Shown: piece after piece, positions 30,706 to 39,606 of the stretch
Position numbering within the stretch: the stretch's first letter is position 1
How the letters are laid out: every line of letters begins with the position of its first letter
From: Streptomyces sp. NBC_01288
GTDB taxonomy: Bacteria > Actinomycetota > Actinomycetes > Streptomycetales > Streptomycetaceae
DNA length: 64,000 nucleotides
Reading direction: 5' to 3'
Assembly (NCBI RefSeq): GCF_035982055.1
Contig: NZ_CP108427.1
Location: 4,835,001-4,899,000 of the forward strand
Translations under genes and position numbers: made by a program
The notes under the pieces: generated by a model
Seen by the model: only the letters and a program-made list of their open reading frames with translations
Databases searched by the model: none
What the model was told of the DNA's origin: nothing

Positions 30706-32523
30706 CTAGAAGACCGGCGTCCCCGCCTGCGTCAGCTTCCAGTTGACCGCCGCGAAGTCCGCCGGGTCCAGGGCGCCCTTCGCCGTGACGTAGGCGATCA
30801 TCAGGTCGCGGACCTGGTCGGTGGCGCTGTAGACGGTCTCCGCGGCGGCGATGTGCGGGTAGCCGGAGCCGCCGTTCGCGCGGTAGTTGTTGACGGCGAC
30901 GACGAAGACCTGGTCGTCCGTGACCGAAGTGCCGTTGTACGTGAGGTTCTTGATCCGCGAACCCTCGGCCTGGGCGATGTCGATGTCGTACGAGACACCC
31001 GCGGCCACGTCGTACATGTAGTCCCAGAAGCTGTTGGCGTTCGTCAGGGTCGCGGTGTCGACCTTCGTGCCCGCCGGGACCTGGTGGTAGTACTTCGCCG
31101 CGTACTCCAGGTAGTCCTTGAGCTGGGCGCCCGTGAGCTTCTTGCCGTAGAGGGTGTTGTCGTAGATGTAGAGGCCGGCGATGTCCTTGATGGTGACGGA
31201 GCCCTTGGGGATGTCGGCCGTGCGGCTGAAGGGGGCCGCGACCGAGATCAGCGGGAGGGCCGCGTCGGCCGTCGAGAGGCCCGCCTTGACCGAGTCCATC
31301 TGCACCTGCTGGATGAAGTCCATGATCGGCACGTCCTTCCAGCAGGACTCCGCCGCCGAGAGGTCCTCGGTGCAGGTGCCGACGGACGTGTTGACGTACT
31401 TCACGACCAACTCGTGGTCGGCTTCCAGGAGTTTCTTGATCTCCGGGTCCTCGTCCACCGTGTTGGGGTTGAGGGTCTGCGCCGTCTTGCTGGTGATCTT
31501 CCACTGGCCGCGGACGAGTTCGAGTTCGAAGTCGAAGACGCTCAGGCGGTAGCCCCAGCAGTACGGCTCGGAGAGGAGGACGTCGTCGCCGGTCTCCTCG
31601 TTCTTCACGGTGTACGACGGGACCTCGACGTGGGTGTGGCCCACGAGGATCGCGTCGATGCCGGGGACCTGCTCGGCGACGAGGTTGGAGGCGTTCTCGA
31701 CGTACGGCAGCTCGTCGCCGTAGGACGAACTGCCGTCCAGGCCCGAGTGGTCGGTGAGGAAGACGACGTCGCAGCCCAGCGCGCGCAGCCGCGGGACGTA
31801 CTTCTTGGCCTGCTCGACGAGGCCAGGGAAGACCATCTTGCCGCTGACGTTGTCCTTGTCCCACAGGGCGATGCCCGGGTTGGTGAGGCCGAGGATGCCG
31901 ACCTTGATGTCGGGGGCGCCGGGGACGCGGATCTTCTTCACGGTGTACGGGGCGAAGGCGGGGCGCAGGGTCTTCGCGTCCAGCGCGTTGGCGCCGAGCA
32001 GCGGGAAGTGACACTGCTGCTCAAACTTGCGCAGGGTGTCGATGCCGTAGTTGAACTCGTGGTTGCCGAGGGCGGCGGCGTCGTAGCGCATGTGGTTCAT
32101 GGCCGTGGCCATCGGGTGCTTGGAGCCGCTCGTGATGGGGTCCACGCGCGCGAAGTAGTAGCCCAGCGAGGTGCCTTGGATGATGTCACCGGCGTCGACG
32201 AGGAGGACGTGCCCCTCGCCCTTCGCCTTGCGCTGCTGCTTGATGAGGGTCGCGACGCGGGCGACGCCGACGGAGTTGCCCTTGGAGTCGGAGTAGGCCT
32301 TGTCGAGGTAGTAGTCCCAGTCGAAGACGTGGCTGTGCAGGTCGGTCGTGCCGAGGACGGAGAACGACCAGGTCTTGTTCGGCTTCGGGTGCGGGTGGGG
32401 CTTGGGGTGGCGGTCGGCGGCCTCGGCCGGGGTCGCCGCTGCCGTGCCCGCTACGGCGACGGCAGCACCGGTGACGGCTGACTTCTGCACGAACTCACGG
32501 CGGTTCATGGGATTGACGGGCAT
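30706..32523 (-). CDS. Secreted bifunctional metallophosphatase/5'-nucleotidase
   Basis: 605 residues. It begins with a Tat signal (NRREFVQKSAVTGAAVAVAGTAAA) and a short His/Lys/Pro linker. The metallophosphatase domain (about 50-340) shows DLHSH, DAGDIIQGT, GNHEFNYG, DHSG and GHTHVEVP, the two-metal-site motifs; the 5'-nucleotidase C-terminal domain (about 370-590) contains YNGTSVTDDQVFVVAVNNYRANGG. It should hydrolyse extracellular nucleotides or 2',3'-cyclic nucleotides to nucleosides and phosphate. ATG 32508 (MNRREF) is an alternative start. GTTAC/GTAAC inverted repeat at 32606-32619 upstream. Confidence 0.94.
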   Translation of the reverse strand: MPVNPMNRREFVQKSAVTGAAVAVAGTAAATPAEAADRHPKPHPHPKPNKTWSFSVLGTTDLHSHVFDWDYYLDKAYSDSKGNSVGVARVATLIKQQRKAKGEGHVLLVDAGDIIQGTSLGYYFARVDPITSGSKHPMATAMNHMRYDAAALGNHEFNYGIDTLRKFEQQCHFPLLGANALDAKTLRPAFAPYTVKKIRVPGAPDIKVGILGLTNPGIALWDKDNVSGKMVFPGLVEQAKKYVPRLRALGCDVVFLTDHSGLDGSSSYGDELPYVENASNLVAEQVPGIDAILVGHTHVEVPSYTVKNEETGDDVLLSEPYCWGYRLSVFDFELELVRGQWKITSKTAQTLNPNTVDEDPEIKKLLEADHELVVKYVNTSVGTCTEDLSAAESCWKDVPIMDFIQQVQMDSVKAGLSTADAALPLISVAAPFSRTADIPKGSVTIKDIAGLYIYDNTLYGKKLTGAQLKDYLEYAAKYYHQVPAGTKVDTATLTNANSFWDYMYDVAAGVSYDIDIAQAEGSRIKNLTYNGTSVTDDQVFVVAVNNYRANGGSGYPHIAAAETVYSATDQVRDLMIAYVTAKGALDPADFAAVNWKLTQAGTPVF

Positions 32524-32605
32524 TCAGGACTCCTGGAAGGGCAAAGAGAGCGGGTGTGGCGTGCGGGGCGCGGCGGGCTACCCGCGTAGATGCTGGCCTT
32601 CACCT

Positions 32606-32619
32606 GTTACCGGCGTAAC
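32606..32619. promoter_or_regulatory. Inverted repeat upstream of 5'-nucleotidase gene
   Basis: GTTAC (32606-32610) and GTAAC (32615-32619) around CGGC, 83 bases upstream of the start. CTTCACC next to it recalls part of a PHO-box unit, but no properly spaced direct repeat GTTCACC is present on the gene's strand, so phosphate control is not claimed. Confidence 0.3.
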
Positions 32620-32710
32620 CACGGACAGCCCAAGGGCCGGTCAAGGATTCCCAAGACCGGCCCAAGTGCAGCCATCAACTGCGGCTACGGCAGCCGCTTC
32701 AACCGCCGCT

Positions 32711-33994
32711 CTAGATGAACGAGTTGATCTCGATCGTCTCCGTACGGCCGGGGCCGACACCGATCGCGGAGATCGGGGCGCCCGACATCTCCTCCAGCGC
32801 CTTCACGTACGCCTGCGCGTTCTTCGGGAGGTCCGCGAAGGTCTTGGCCTTCGTGATGTCTTCGCTCCAGCCGGGCAGGGTCTCGTAGATCGGCTTCGCG
32901 TGGTGGAAGTCGGTCTGCGAGTACGGGAGTTCCTCGACGCGCTTGCCGTCGATCTCGTAGGCCACGCAGACCGGGATCTCCTCCCAGCCGGTCAGGACGT
33001 CCAGCTTGGTGAGGAAGAAGTCGGTCAGGCCGTTCACGCGGGTCGCGTAGCGGGCGATGACCGCGTCGAACCAGCCGCAGCGCCGGTCACGGCCGGTGGT
33101 GACGCCCCGCTCGCCGCCGATGCGGCGCAGCGCGTCGCCGTCCGCGTCGAACAGCTCGGTCGGGAACGGGCCCGAGCCGACCCGGGTCGTGTACGCCTTC
33201 AGGATGCCGATGACCCGGCTGATCTTCGTCGGGCCGACACCGGCACCCGTGCAGGCGCCGCCCGCGGTCGGGTTCGACGACGTCACGAAGGGATACGTGC
33301 CGTGGTCGATGTCCAGGAGGGTGCCCTGGCCGCCCTCGAAGAGGACCACCTTGTCGTCGTCCAGCGCCTTGTTGAGGAGCAGGACCGTGTCGGCGACGTA
33401 GGGCTTGAGGCGGTCCGCGTAGGACAGCAGCTCCTCGACGACCTGCTCGATGGCGATCGCGCGCCGGTTGTAGAGCTTGGTGAGCATCTGGTTCTTGATG
33501 TCGAGGGACGCCTCGACCTTCTGGGTCAGGATCGACTCGTCGTACAGGTCCTGGACCCGGATGCCGACGCGGTTGATCTTGTCCGCGTAGGTGGGCCCGA
33601 TACCGCGGCCCGTCGTTCCGATCTTCCGCTTCCCGAGGAAGCGCTCGGTCACCTTGTCCACCGTCACGTTGTAGGGCGTGATGATGTGAGCGTTGCCGCT
33701 GATCAGGAGCTTGGACGTGTCGACGCCGCGCTCGTTCAGCCCGTTCAGCTCGGAGAACAGGACCGACGGGTCGACGACGACACCGTTGCCGATGACCGGA
33801 GTGCACTCCGGTGTGAGGATCCCGGAAGGGAGCAGGTGAAGGGCGTACTTCTGATCGCCCACGACTACCGTGTGGCCGGCGTTGTTGCCGCCCTGGTAGC
33901 GCACCACATAGTCGACGGACCCACCTAGCAGGTCCGTCGCCTTTCCCTTGCCTTCGTCACCCCACTGAGCACCGAGCAGCACAAGTGCGGGCAC
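32711..33994 (-). CDS. purA: Adenylosuccinate synthetase
   Basis: Joins IMP and aspartate with GTP hydrolysis, the first committed step to AMP. 427 residues, normal length. GTP-binding GDEGKGK at about 12-18, IMP-binding GNGVVVDP, GTTGRGIGPTY, the switch region GQGTLLDIDHGTYPFVTSSN and C-terminal GVGPGRTETI. Start GTG 33994 giving MPALVLLGAQWGDEGKGKA. Divergent from the diacylglycerol-kinase-like gene. Confidence 0.98.
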   Translation of the reverse strand: MPALVLLGAQWGDEGKGKATDLLGGSVDYVVRYQGGNNAGHTVVVGDQKYALHLLPSGILTPECTPVIGNGVVVDPSVLFSELNGLNERGVDTSKLLISGNAHIITPYNVTVDKVTERFLGKRKIGTTGRGIGPTYADKINRVGIRVQDLYDESILTQKVEASLDIKNQMLTKLYNRRAIAIEQVVEELLSYADRLKPYVADTVLLLNKALDDDKVVLFEGGQGTLLDIDHGTYPFVTSSNPTAGGACTGAGVGPTKISRVIGILKAYTTRVGSGPFPTELFDADGDALRRIGGERGVTTGRDRRCGWFDAVIARYATRVNGLTDFFLTKLDVLTGWEEIPVCVAYEIDGKRVEELPYSQTDFHHAKPIYETLPGWSEDITKAKTFADLPKNAQAYVKALEEMSGAPISAIGVGPGRTETIEINSFI

Positions 33995-34119
33995 GCGCGT
34001 ACACCCCTTCCGGGCGGGGCATGTCCAAGGTCAGGGGCGTACGCGGCACGTGTGTGCCTCGCACGCCGGCGACCCTCGTCGGTCGCGACCCGTCGGACCG
34101 GATGCCCCGGAATAGACGA

Positions 34120-34147
34120 AGCCCCTGGCGCAATAGCGCAAGGGGCT
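34120..34147 (+). promoter_or_regulatory. Leader hairpin upstream of DAG-kinase-like gene
   Basis: AGCCCCT (34120-34126) pairs with AGGGGCT (34141-34147), with an inner GCGC/GCGC stem and AATA loop (one G-A mismatch). It ends 33 bases before the ATG and is followed by CTTGC, too poor a T-run for a standard terminator. It could be a leader structure or attenuator. Confidence 0.45.
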
Positions 34148-34180
34148 CTTGCACAAAGATGCTACCCGAGGAAGCGAGGC

Positions 34181-35143
34181 ATGGCCGAGGTGGCGACTTT
34201 CGCGACTTCCGATCAGCTGCTGATCGTCATCGATCCGGCCGCCCGGCGCACCGACGCGGAGTCCGTCCGCATCGCGAAAGACGTGCTCAGCGCGGGTGCG
34301 GCGACGAAGGTGTGCCTGCCGGAGGGGCCCGAGGAATTCGCCCGGGTCCTGGCCCGGCGGGGTTCGCGCCGGCCGGTGCTGGTGGGCGACGACCGGGCCC
34401 TGATGCGGGCCGTGTCCCTGTTGCACCGGCAGCGGGAGCTGGCTGGATGTGTGCTGTCGATGGTGCCGGTGGGGGGTGGGCTGTCCCTGGCGGGGGCGCT
34501 GGGGGTGCCTACGGGGGCGGTCGCGGCGGCGCGCGCCGTGCTCGACGGGGTCGTACGGCGGATGGATCTACTGGTGGACGACAGCGACGGGGTGGTGCTC
34601 GGTGCCTTGCGGATCCCGTCGCTGCCCACGATGCGGGAGGCTCCGCCGGTGGATCAGGAGGATGCGGTGACGGGGGCTTCCTCGTTCGGCTACGGTTCCG
34701 GTTCCGGTTCCGGTTCCGGTTCCGGTTCCGGTTCCGGTCCTGGCTCCGGTTCCGGTTCCGCGCATGCGTCGTGGTTGCGGACCTGTCAGTCGCTGGTACG
34801 GACGCTGGTGCCGGTGCGGCCTTCGCGGGAGCCGCTTACCGGTGTGACCCGGCTCGCTCCGGCGCGGCTGCGGGTCGAGGTGGACGGGGTGACGCTGGTG
34901 GATCTGGACCAGCCCGTGGAGGGGATCTCCGTGACGCCCGGGGCGTCGGGGTTCGCCGAGGTGGAGGTGCGGCCGGTGTCGGTGGGTGCGGAGGCTTCGC
35001 CCTTGTACGCGCGGGGGCGGACGGTCACCGTGTCCGGGGCGGATTTTCGGTACCGGGCGGATGCGGTGGTGAGCGGGCCGGTGCGGACCCGGACGTGGGT
35101 TGTTCGGGAGGGGGCTTGGGGGCTTACTTTGCCGGCGGGGTAG
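34181..35143 (+). CDS. Diacylglycerol kinase family-like protein
   Basis: 320 residues from ATG 34181 with GAGGAAGCGAGG upstream. The N-terminal domain (about 10-135) has LLIVIDPAARRTDAESVRI, a variant of the ATP-binding NPxxG motif, and VPVGGGLSLAGALGVPTG where the family has GGDGT...LG.P.GT; the catalytic GGDGT is thus altered, so activity is doubtful. A Gly-Ser linker (about 172-193), encoded by a near-perfect GGTTCC repeat (34694-34759), precedes a beta-rich C-terminal domain. Probably a lipid-kinase-fold protein; family assignment is from motif order only. The 3' end overlaps the convergent gene by 20 bases. Confidence 0.65.
   Translation: MAEVATFATSDQLLIVIDPAARRTDAESVRIAKDVLSAGAATKVCLPEGPEEFARVLARRGSRRPVLVGDDRALMRAVSLLHRQRELAGCVLSMVPVGGGLSLAGALGVPTGAVAAARAVLDGVVRRMDLLVDDSDGVVLGALRIPSLPTMREAPPVDQEDAVTGASSFGYGSGSGSGSGSGSGSGPGSGSGSAHASWLRTCQSLVRTLVPVRPSREPLTGVTRLAPARLRVEVDGVTLVDLDQPVEGISVTPGASGFAEVEVRPVSVGAEASPLYARGRTVTVSGADFRYRADAVVSGPVRTRTWVVREGAWGLTLPAG
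34694..34759. repeat. GGTTCC hexanucleotide repeat
   Basis: About ten near-perfect tandem copies of GGTTCC with two variant units (GGTCCT, GGCTCC), in frame within the DAG-kinase-like gene and encoding alternating Gly-Ser. Copy-number change by replication slippage would keep the frame and alter only the linker length. Confidence 0.9.
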
Positions 35144-35732
35144 GAGGCTCGAAGCCGGTGGTGTCGAGGGTGCAGTCGAAGGGGGCGGGGATGGCGAGTC
35201 CCTCGCCGAACGGCACCGTGCAGTGCGAGTCGTATCCCTTGTCGGAGGGCGTCCAGAAGACGGTCGCCTGCTCCTCCTGCATGTCGAGCACCAGGTAGAC
35301 GGGGACGCCCGCCTTGCCGTAGACGCGAACCTTGTCGGTCAGGTCGTCGCCACGCGTGGACGAAGAGGTCAGCTCGGCGACGAAGGCGAGGGCCTCGCCG
35401 TCCAGGTGATTGCTCAGCGACTCGAACGTCCGCTGGTGTGCGACATAGATGTCGGGCCCGTAAGCCCGCTCGTCACCCGGGAAGACGTAGAGAAACGGGC
35501 TGGAACCGATGCGGTGCTCTTGCGGTGCATGCGGCCTCAGCCGATCACACACCAGTTCCATGACACGGAAGCAATACGCCCTCGACCACGGCGACGCGAC
35601 GATGCTCCCCCTGATGATCTCGGCCTTGTAGCCGTCCGGCACATGCAGCTCGTCGAGGACGTCCAAAAGCTCCTCGAAGTCGCTGTGGGGCTCAGTGCCG
35701 TCAATCACCGGTCGCTCTGCCATGAGTGTCAT
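35124..35732 (-). CDS. Uma2 family endonuclease-like protein (in eut unit)
   Basis: 202 residues. Family features: KAEIIRGSIVASP, the conserved GPDIYV, VAELTSSSTRGDDLTDKVRVYGKAGVPVYLVLDM with E and downstream K of the PD-(D/E)XK-like core, and a C-terminal beta extension. ATG 35732 overlaps the eutC stop (TCATGA on the plus strand), so the gene is at the end of the eutB-eutC unit; a second ATG is at 35723. It is only distantly similar to the other family member at 7305-7883. Uma2 function is not established, and its tie to ethanolamine catabolism is probably incidental. Confidence 0.88.
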   Translation of the reverse strand: MTLMAERPVIDGTEPHSDFEELLDVLDELHVPDGYKAEIIRGSIVASPWSRAYCFRVMELVCDRLRPHAPQEHRIGSSPFLYVFPGDERAYGPDIYVAHQRTFESLSNHLDGEALAFVAELTSSSTRGDDLTDKVRVYGKAGVPVYLVLDMQEEQATVFWTPSDKGYDSHCTVPFGEGLAIPAPFDCTLDTTGFEPPTPPAK

Positions 35733-36535
35733 GATGCGCCCTCCCCTTGATGCGGACCAGCCGCAACTTGGAGTAGTCGCCCACTTACTTCCATGTGATC
35801 GGATTCATCCTTCAACCCCACCCCCGTGATCTCCAACTCCCGCGCCCGCCCCATCAGCCCCGCCAACTTCCCCGCCGCCACCTCATACGACAGCCCCAAC
35901 GGCGGCCGGATGTTGGACAGGCAGTTCCGGTCCGCGTCCGTCGTGACCCCCGGCTTCGGGCGGTACGTCAGATACGCGCCCAGCGAATCCGCCGCCGACA
36001 TCCCGGGCCGCTCCCCGACGAAGACCACGACCATGGCCGCGCCCATCGCCGAGGCCACGTCGTCGCCGAGGGCAACCCGCGCCTGCTCCGCCAACACCAC
36101 CGGAGCCACCTGCCACGCCGTGGGCAACAGGGCCGTCGTCGCCCGGACCATCGCCGCGCCGTGTTCGTGGACCGCCCGGCTGGAGAGGCCGTCGGCGACC
36201 ACGAAGACCACGTCCCACTCCCCCACCGGCAGGTGCGCGCGGTCCGCCGGGTCCAACCGGCGCCCCAGGTCCGGGCGTTGGAGGTAGGTGAGGCGGTCGG
36301 GGGCCGCGCTGCGGACGCGGACCGTCGGTTCGCCCCGCAGCGCCGCCGCCACCACGTCCGGCTCGAACGGGGAGTGGACCGCGTCCTTCGCCGCCGCGTG
36401 CGCCGCCTGCAACTCCAGCCGGTGGTGGGTGGGAAGGCCTGTACCCGCTCGGCCCAGGCCGATCCTCGCCTGCGTGTGGCGACGCAGGGAAGGCCACAAC
36501 TCCAGTTCCACAGGCACTACTTGACTGAGTGTCAT
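35729..36535 (-). CDS. eutC: Ethanolamine ammonia-lyase small subunit
   Basis: 268 residues. Small (light) subunit of the adenosylcobalamin-dependent lyase that turns ethanolamine into acetaldehyde and ammonia. Hallmarks: RIGLGRAGTGLPT, FQLAHAxARDAVH-like LQAAHAAAKDAVHSPF, DLGRRLDP, VFVVADGLSSRAVHEHG, and the C-terminal GERPGMSAADSLGAYLTYRPKPG with NCLSNIRPPLG. It is co-translated with eutB (ATGA). No microcompartment genes are present, so this is the simple cytosolic version found in actinobacteria. Confidence 0.96.
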   Translation of the reverse strand: MTLSQVVPVELELWPSLRRHTQARIGLGRAGTGLPTHHRLELQAAHAAAKDAVHSPFEPDVVAAALRGEPTVRVRSAAPDRLTYLQRPDLGRRLDPADRAHLPVGEWDVVFVVADGLSSRAVHEHGAAMVRATTALLPTAWQVAPVVLAEQARVALGDDVASAMGAAMVVVFVGERPGMSAADSLGAYLTYRPKPGVTTDADRNCLSNIRPPLGLSYEVAAGKLAGLMGRARELEITGVGLKDESDHMEVSGRLLQVAAGPHQGEGAS

Positions 36536-37920
36536 GCCGCCAGTTCCCTTCCGATCGCCGTCAACGGGTGGGCCGTACCGGACACGTCCCTGATCTCGCC
36601 GCCCTCGCCCAGCAGGCCGATGGACGCGAGCCAGGTCTCAAACTCCGGTGCCGGGCGCAGCCCGAGGACCTCGCGGAGGTACAACGCGTCGTGGTACGAG
36701 GCGGATTGGTAGTTGAGCATGATGTCGTCGCCGCCCGGGGTGCAGATCACGAAGGACGCGCCGGCCACGCCGAGCATGGTGAGCATCGTGGCGATGTCGT
36801 CGTCGTCCGCGTCGGCGTGGTTGGTGTAGCAGATGTCCAGGCCCATCGGCAGGCCCAGCACCTTTCCGCAGAAGTGGTCCTCCAGGGCCGCGCGGAGGAT
36901 CTGGCGGCCGTCGTACAGGTACTCCGGGCCGATGAAGCCCACCACCGTGTTCACGAGGAGGGGGTCGTAGCGGCGGGCCACCGCGTACGCCCGTGCCTCC
37001 ACCGTCTGCTGGTCGACGCCGTGGTGCGCGTCCGCCGACAGCGCGCTGCCCTGGCCCGTCTCGAAGTACATGACGTTCGAGCCGACCGTGCCCCGGCCGA
37101 GCCCCCGCGCCGCCTCGTACGCCTCGTCGAGCAGCCCCAGCGTCACGCCGAAGGACGCGTTCGCCGCCTGAGTGCCCGCGATGGACTGGAAGACCAGGTC
37201 CACCGGCGCCCCGCGTGCCATCAGGTCCATGCTCGTCGTGACGTGGGACAACACGCAGGACTGGGTGGGGATGGCGTACCGCTGGATCACGCCGTCCAGC
37301 AGTTCCAGCAGGTCCCGTACCGCCTTCGGGCTGTCCGTCGCCGGGTTGATGCCGATCACCGCGTCGCCCGAGCCGAGGAGCAGCCCGTCCAGAAGGGCCG
37401 CGGCTACGCCCGCCGGGTCGTCGGTCGGGTGGTTCGGTTGGAGGCGGGTGGCCAGGCGGCCCGGCAGACCGATCGTCGAGCGGAAGGCGGTCACCACCCG
37501 TACCTTCCGCGCGACCGCGACCAGGTCCGCGTTCCCCATGAGCTTCGACACCGCCGCGACCATCTCCGGCGTCAACCCGGGGGCCACAGCGGCCAGTTCA
37601 CCGGTATCCGCCGCCAGCAGCCACTCCCGGAACGCGCCCACCGTCATACCGGCCACCGCCGCGAACGCCCCCACGTCGTGCGTATCGAGGATCAACCGGG
37701 TCACGTCATCCGTCTCGTACGGGATCACCGGCTCGGCGAGGAACGCGGTCAGCGGTACGTCCGCCAGCGCCCAGCGCGCCGCGACCCGCTCCTGCGCGGA
37801 CGACGCGGCCAGCCCTGCCAGCCGGTCGCCGGAACGCTCCGGGCTCGCGGCGGCGAGCAGGCGCGCGAGGGAGCCGAAGCGGTAGCTGTGGCCGCCGAGC
37901 GTGGAGGTGTACGTACTCAT
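36532..37920 (-). CDS. eutB: Ethanolamine ammonia-lyase large subunit
   Basis: 462 residues, normal for the catalytic large subunit. Conserved stretches include NPATDSP, SQSCVLSHVTTSMDLM, YFETGQGSALSADAHHGVDQQTVEARAYAVARRYDPLLVNTVVGFIGPEYL and LGLPMGLDICYTNHADADDDD, with ethanolamine- and cobalamin-site residues in these blocks. First gene of eutB-eutC-uma2 and divergent from an amino-acid/ethanolamine permease gene at 38081. Direct repeats in the 160-base gap may bind a regulator. Confidence 0.97.
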   Translation of the reverse strand: MSTYTSTLGGHSYRFGSLARLLAAASPERSGDRLAGLAASSAQERVAARWALADVPLTAFLAEPVIPYETDDVTRLILDTHDVGAFAAVAGMTVGAFREWLLAADTGELAAVAPGLTPEMVAAVSKLMGNADLVAVARKVRVVTAFRSTIGLPGRLATRLQPNHPTDDPAGVAAALLDGLLLGSGDAVIGINPATDSPKAVRDLLELLDGVIQRYAIPTQSCVLSHVTTSMDLMARGAPVDLVFQSIAGTQAANASFGVTLGLLDEAYEAARGLGRGTVGSNVMYFETGQGSALSADAHHGVDQQTVEARAYAVARRYDPLLVNTVVGFIGPEYLYDGRQILRAALEDHFCGKVLGLPMGLDICYTNHADADDDDIATMLTMLGVAGASFVICTPGGDDIMLNYQSASYHDALYLREVLGLRPAPEFETWLASIGLLGEGGEIRDVSGTAHPLTAIGRELAA

Positions 37921-38080
37921 GCCGGTGACCGTACGAGGCGCGTGTTGCCCGCAGATTTCCTCAGATTTCTAAAGGTCTGGTTGACAAACATTTAACGTCC
38001 CACGACCCTTTCCCGACTCATTGGACATACAGAGTTCCGGTCCAGTGCACCACCCGAGCAGCACGAGAGGAACCATCCCG
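37921..38080. promoter_or_regulatory. Divergent eut promoter region
   Basis: 160 bases between eutB and the permease gene. CAGATTTC is repeated at 37952-37959 and 37962-37969, exactly 10 bp apart (one helical turn). The region around them is AT-richer than the surroundings (AAAGGTCTGGTTGACAAACATTTAACG), typical of promoters. No eut regulator gene is adjacent, so the controlling protein is unknown. Confidence 0.45.
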
Positions 38081-39592
38081 ATGGCAGTGGACGAGTCAGT
38101 CGCCCCGGCGGCGAAAGCAAGCGAGGACGGCGCCGTTCACCGGCTCAAGCCCAACGCCATCGGCCTGCTGGGCGTGGTCTTCATGGCCGTCGCGACCGCC
38201 GCCCCGATCACCGCGATGACCGGCAACGTGCCCTTCATGGTCTCGTCCGGCAACGGCATAGGCGCCCCGGCGAGCTACCTCGTCGCAATGGTCGTCCTGG
38301 CAATCTTTTCCGTTGGCTTCACCTCGATGGCGAAGCACATAACGTCCACGGGCGCCTTCTACGGCTTCATCTCCTACGGCCTCGGCCGCACCGTCGGACT
38401 GGCCTCCGGGCTCCTCGCCACGTTCGCGTACGCCGTGTTCGAGCCGGCCCTCATCGGCATCTTCTCCACCTTCGCCACCGGAACCTTCAAGGACCAGACG
38501 GGACTTGACATCCCGTGGTGGGCCTTCGCGCTGGTGATGCTCGCCGTCAACTCGATGGGCACCTGGTTCGGCGTCTCGGTCGCCGAGAAGCTCCTCGTGG
38601 TCCTGCTCGGCACCGAGGTGACCGTCCTCGCGGCGATGGCGATCTCGGTCGCCCTGCACGGCGGCGGCCCGCACGGCTTCACCTTCGGCCCGGTGAACCC
38701 GGTCAACGCGTTCAAGGGGACGTCCGCCGGTCTCGGTCTCTTCTTCGCCTTCTGGTCGTGGGTCGGCTTCGAGTCGACGGCGATGTACGGCGAGGAGTCC
38801 CGCGACCCGAAGAAGATCATCCCCAAGGCGACGATGATCTCCGTCCTGGGCGTCGGCGTCTTCTACGTCTTCGTCTCCTGGATGGCCATCATCGGCAACG
38901 GCGAGACGGAGGCCGTGAAGGCCGCGTCCTCCGCGAACCCGCTCGCCCTCTTCTTCAACCCCACCGAGCACTACGTCGGCCATTGGGCGGTCGACCTCAT
39001 GCAGTGGCTGATGATCAGCGGCTCGCTCGCCTGCGGCATGGCCTTCCACAACTGCGCGTCCCGCTACATGTACGCCCTGGGCCGCGAAGGCGTCCTCCCG
39101 TCGCTGAAGAACACCATCGGCCGCACCCACGCCCGGCACGGTTCCCCGCACATCGCGGGGCTCGTCCAGACGGCGGTGAGCGCGGTGCTGATCCTCGGCT
39201 TCTGGGCCACGAGCAAGGACCCGGCCAACGCGCTGTACGTCCTGCTGGCCATCCTCGGCACGATGGCGATCCTCGTCGTCCAGGCCGTCTGCTCCTTCGC
39301 TGTCCTCGCCTACTTCCGCAAGAACCACCCCGAGAGCCGGCACTGGTTCCGCACGTTCACCGCTCCGCTGGTCGGGGGTGTGGCGATGCTGGCGGTCGTC
39401 GTACTGCTGGTGTCCAACATGAGCGTCGCGGCGGGGTCGGAGTCCGGCTCCCTGGTCCTCAAGGCGACCCCGTGGCTGGTCCTGCTGGTCGCGGCGACGG
39501 GCATCGGCTACGCCCAGTACCTGAAGCGCAGGGCGCCCGAGCGGTACGCGCTGCTGGGTAGGACGGTCCTCGAAGAAACAAAGGAGCGCTGA
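38081..39592 (+). CDS. APC-family permease, probable ethanolamine transporter
   Basis: 503 residues with about 12 transmembrane segments and the APC-family opening (IGLLGVVFMAVATAAPITAMTGNVPFMVSSGNGIGAPASYLVAMVVLAIFSVGF). ATG 38081 with GAGAGGA upstream. The divergent position next to eutBC suggests it imports ethanolamine; by sequence it could also be a general amino-acid permease. It is followed by a dispersed structured repeat at 39607-39729 that lies between it and the convergent MarR-type gene. Confidence 0.92.
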   Translation: MAVDESVAPAAKASEDGAVHRLKPNAIGLLGVVFMAVATAAPITAMTGNVPFMVSSGNGIGAPASYLVAMVVLAIFSVGFTSMAKHITSTGAFYGFISYGLGRTVGLASGLLATFAYAVFEPALIGIFSTFATGTFKDQTGLDIPWWAFALVMLAVNSMGTWFGVSVAEKLLVVLLGTEVTVLAAMAISVALHGGGPHGFTFGPVNPVNAFKGTSAGLGLFFAFWSWVGFESTAMYGEESRDPKKIIPKATMISVLGVGVFYVFVSWMAIIGNGETEAVKAASSANPLALFFNPTEHYVGHWAVDLMQWLMISGSLACGMAFHNCASRYMYALGREGVLPSLKNTIGRTHARHGSPHIAGLVQTAVSAVLILGFWATSKDPANALYVLLAILGTMAILVVQAVCSFAVLAYFRKNHPESRHWFRTFTAPLVGGVAMLAVVVLLVSNMSVAAGSESGSLVLKATPWLVLLVAATGIGYAQYLKRRAPERYALLGRTVLEETKER

Positions 39593-39606
39593 GGTTCCCT
39601 GCTTTC

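Noticed and set aside
32600..32620. Possible PHO box upstream of the 5'-nucleotidase gene
   Set aside because: No properly spaced direct repeats of GTTCACC on the correct strand; only an inverted GTTAC/GTAAC repeat is present.
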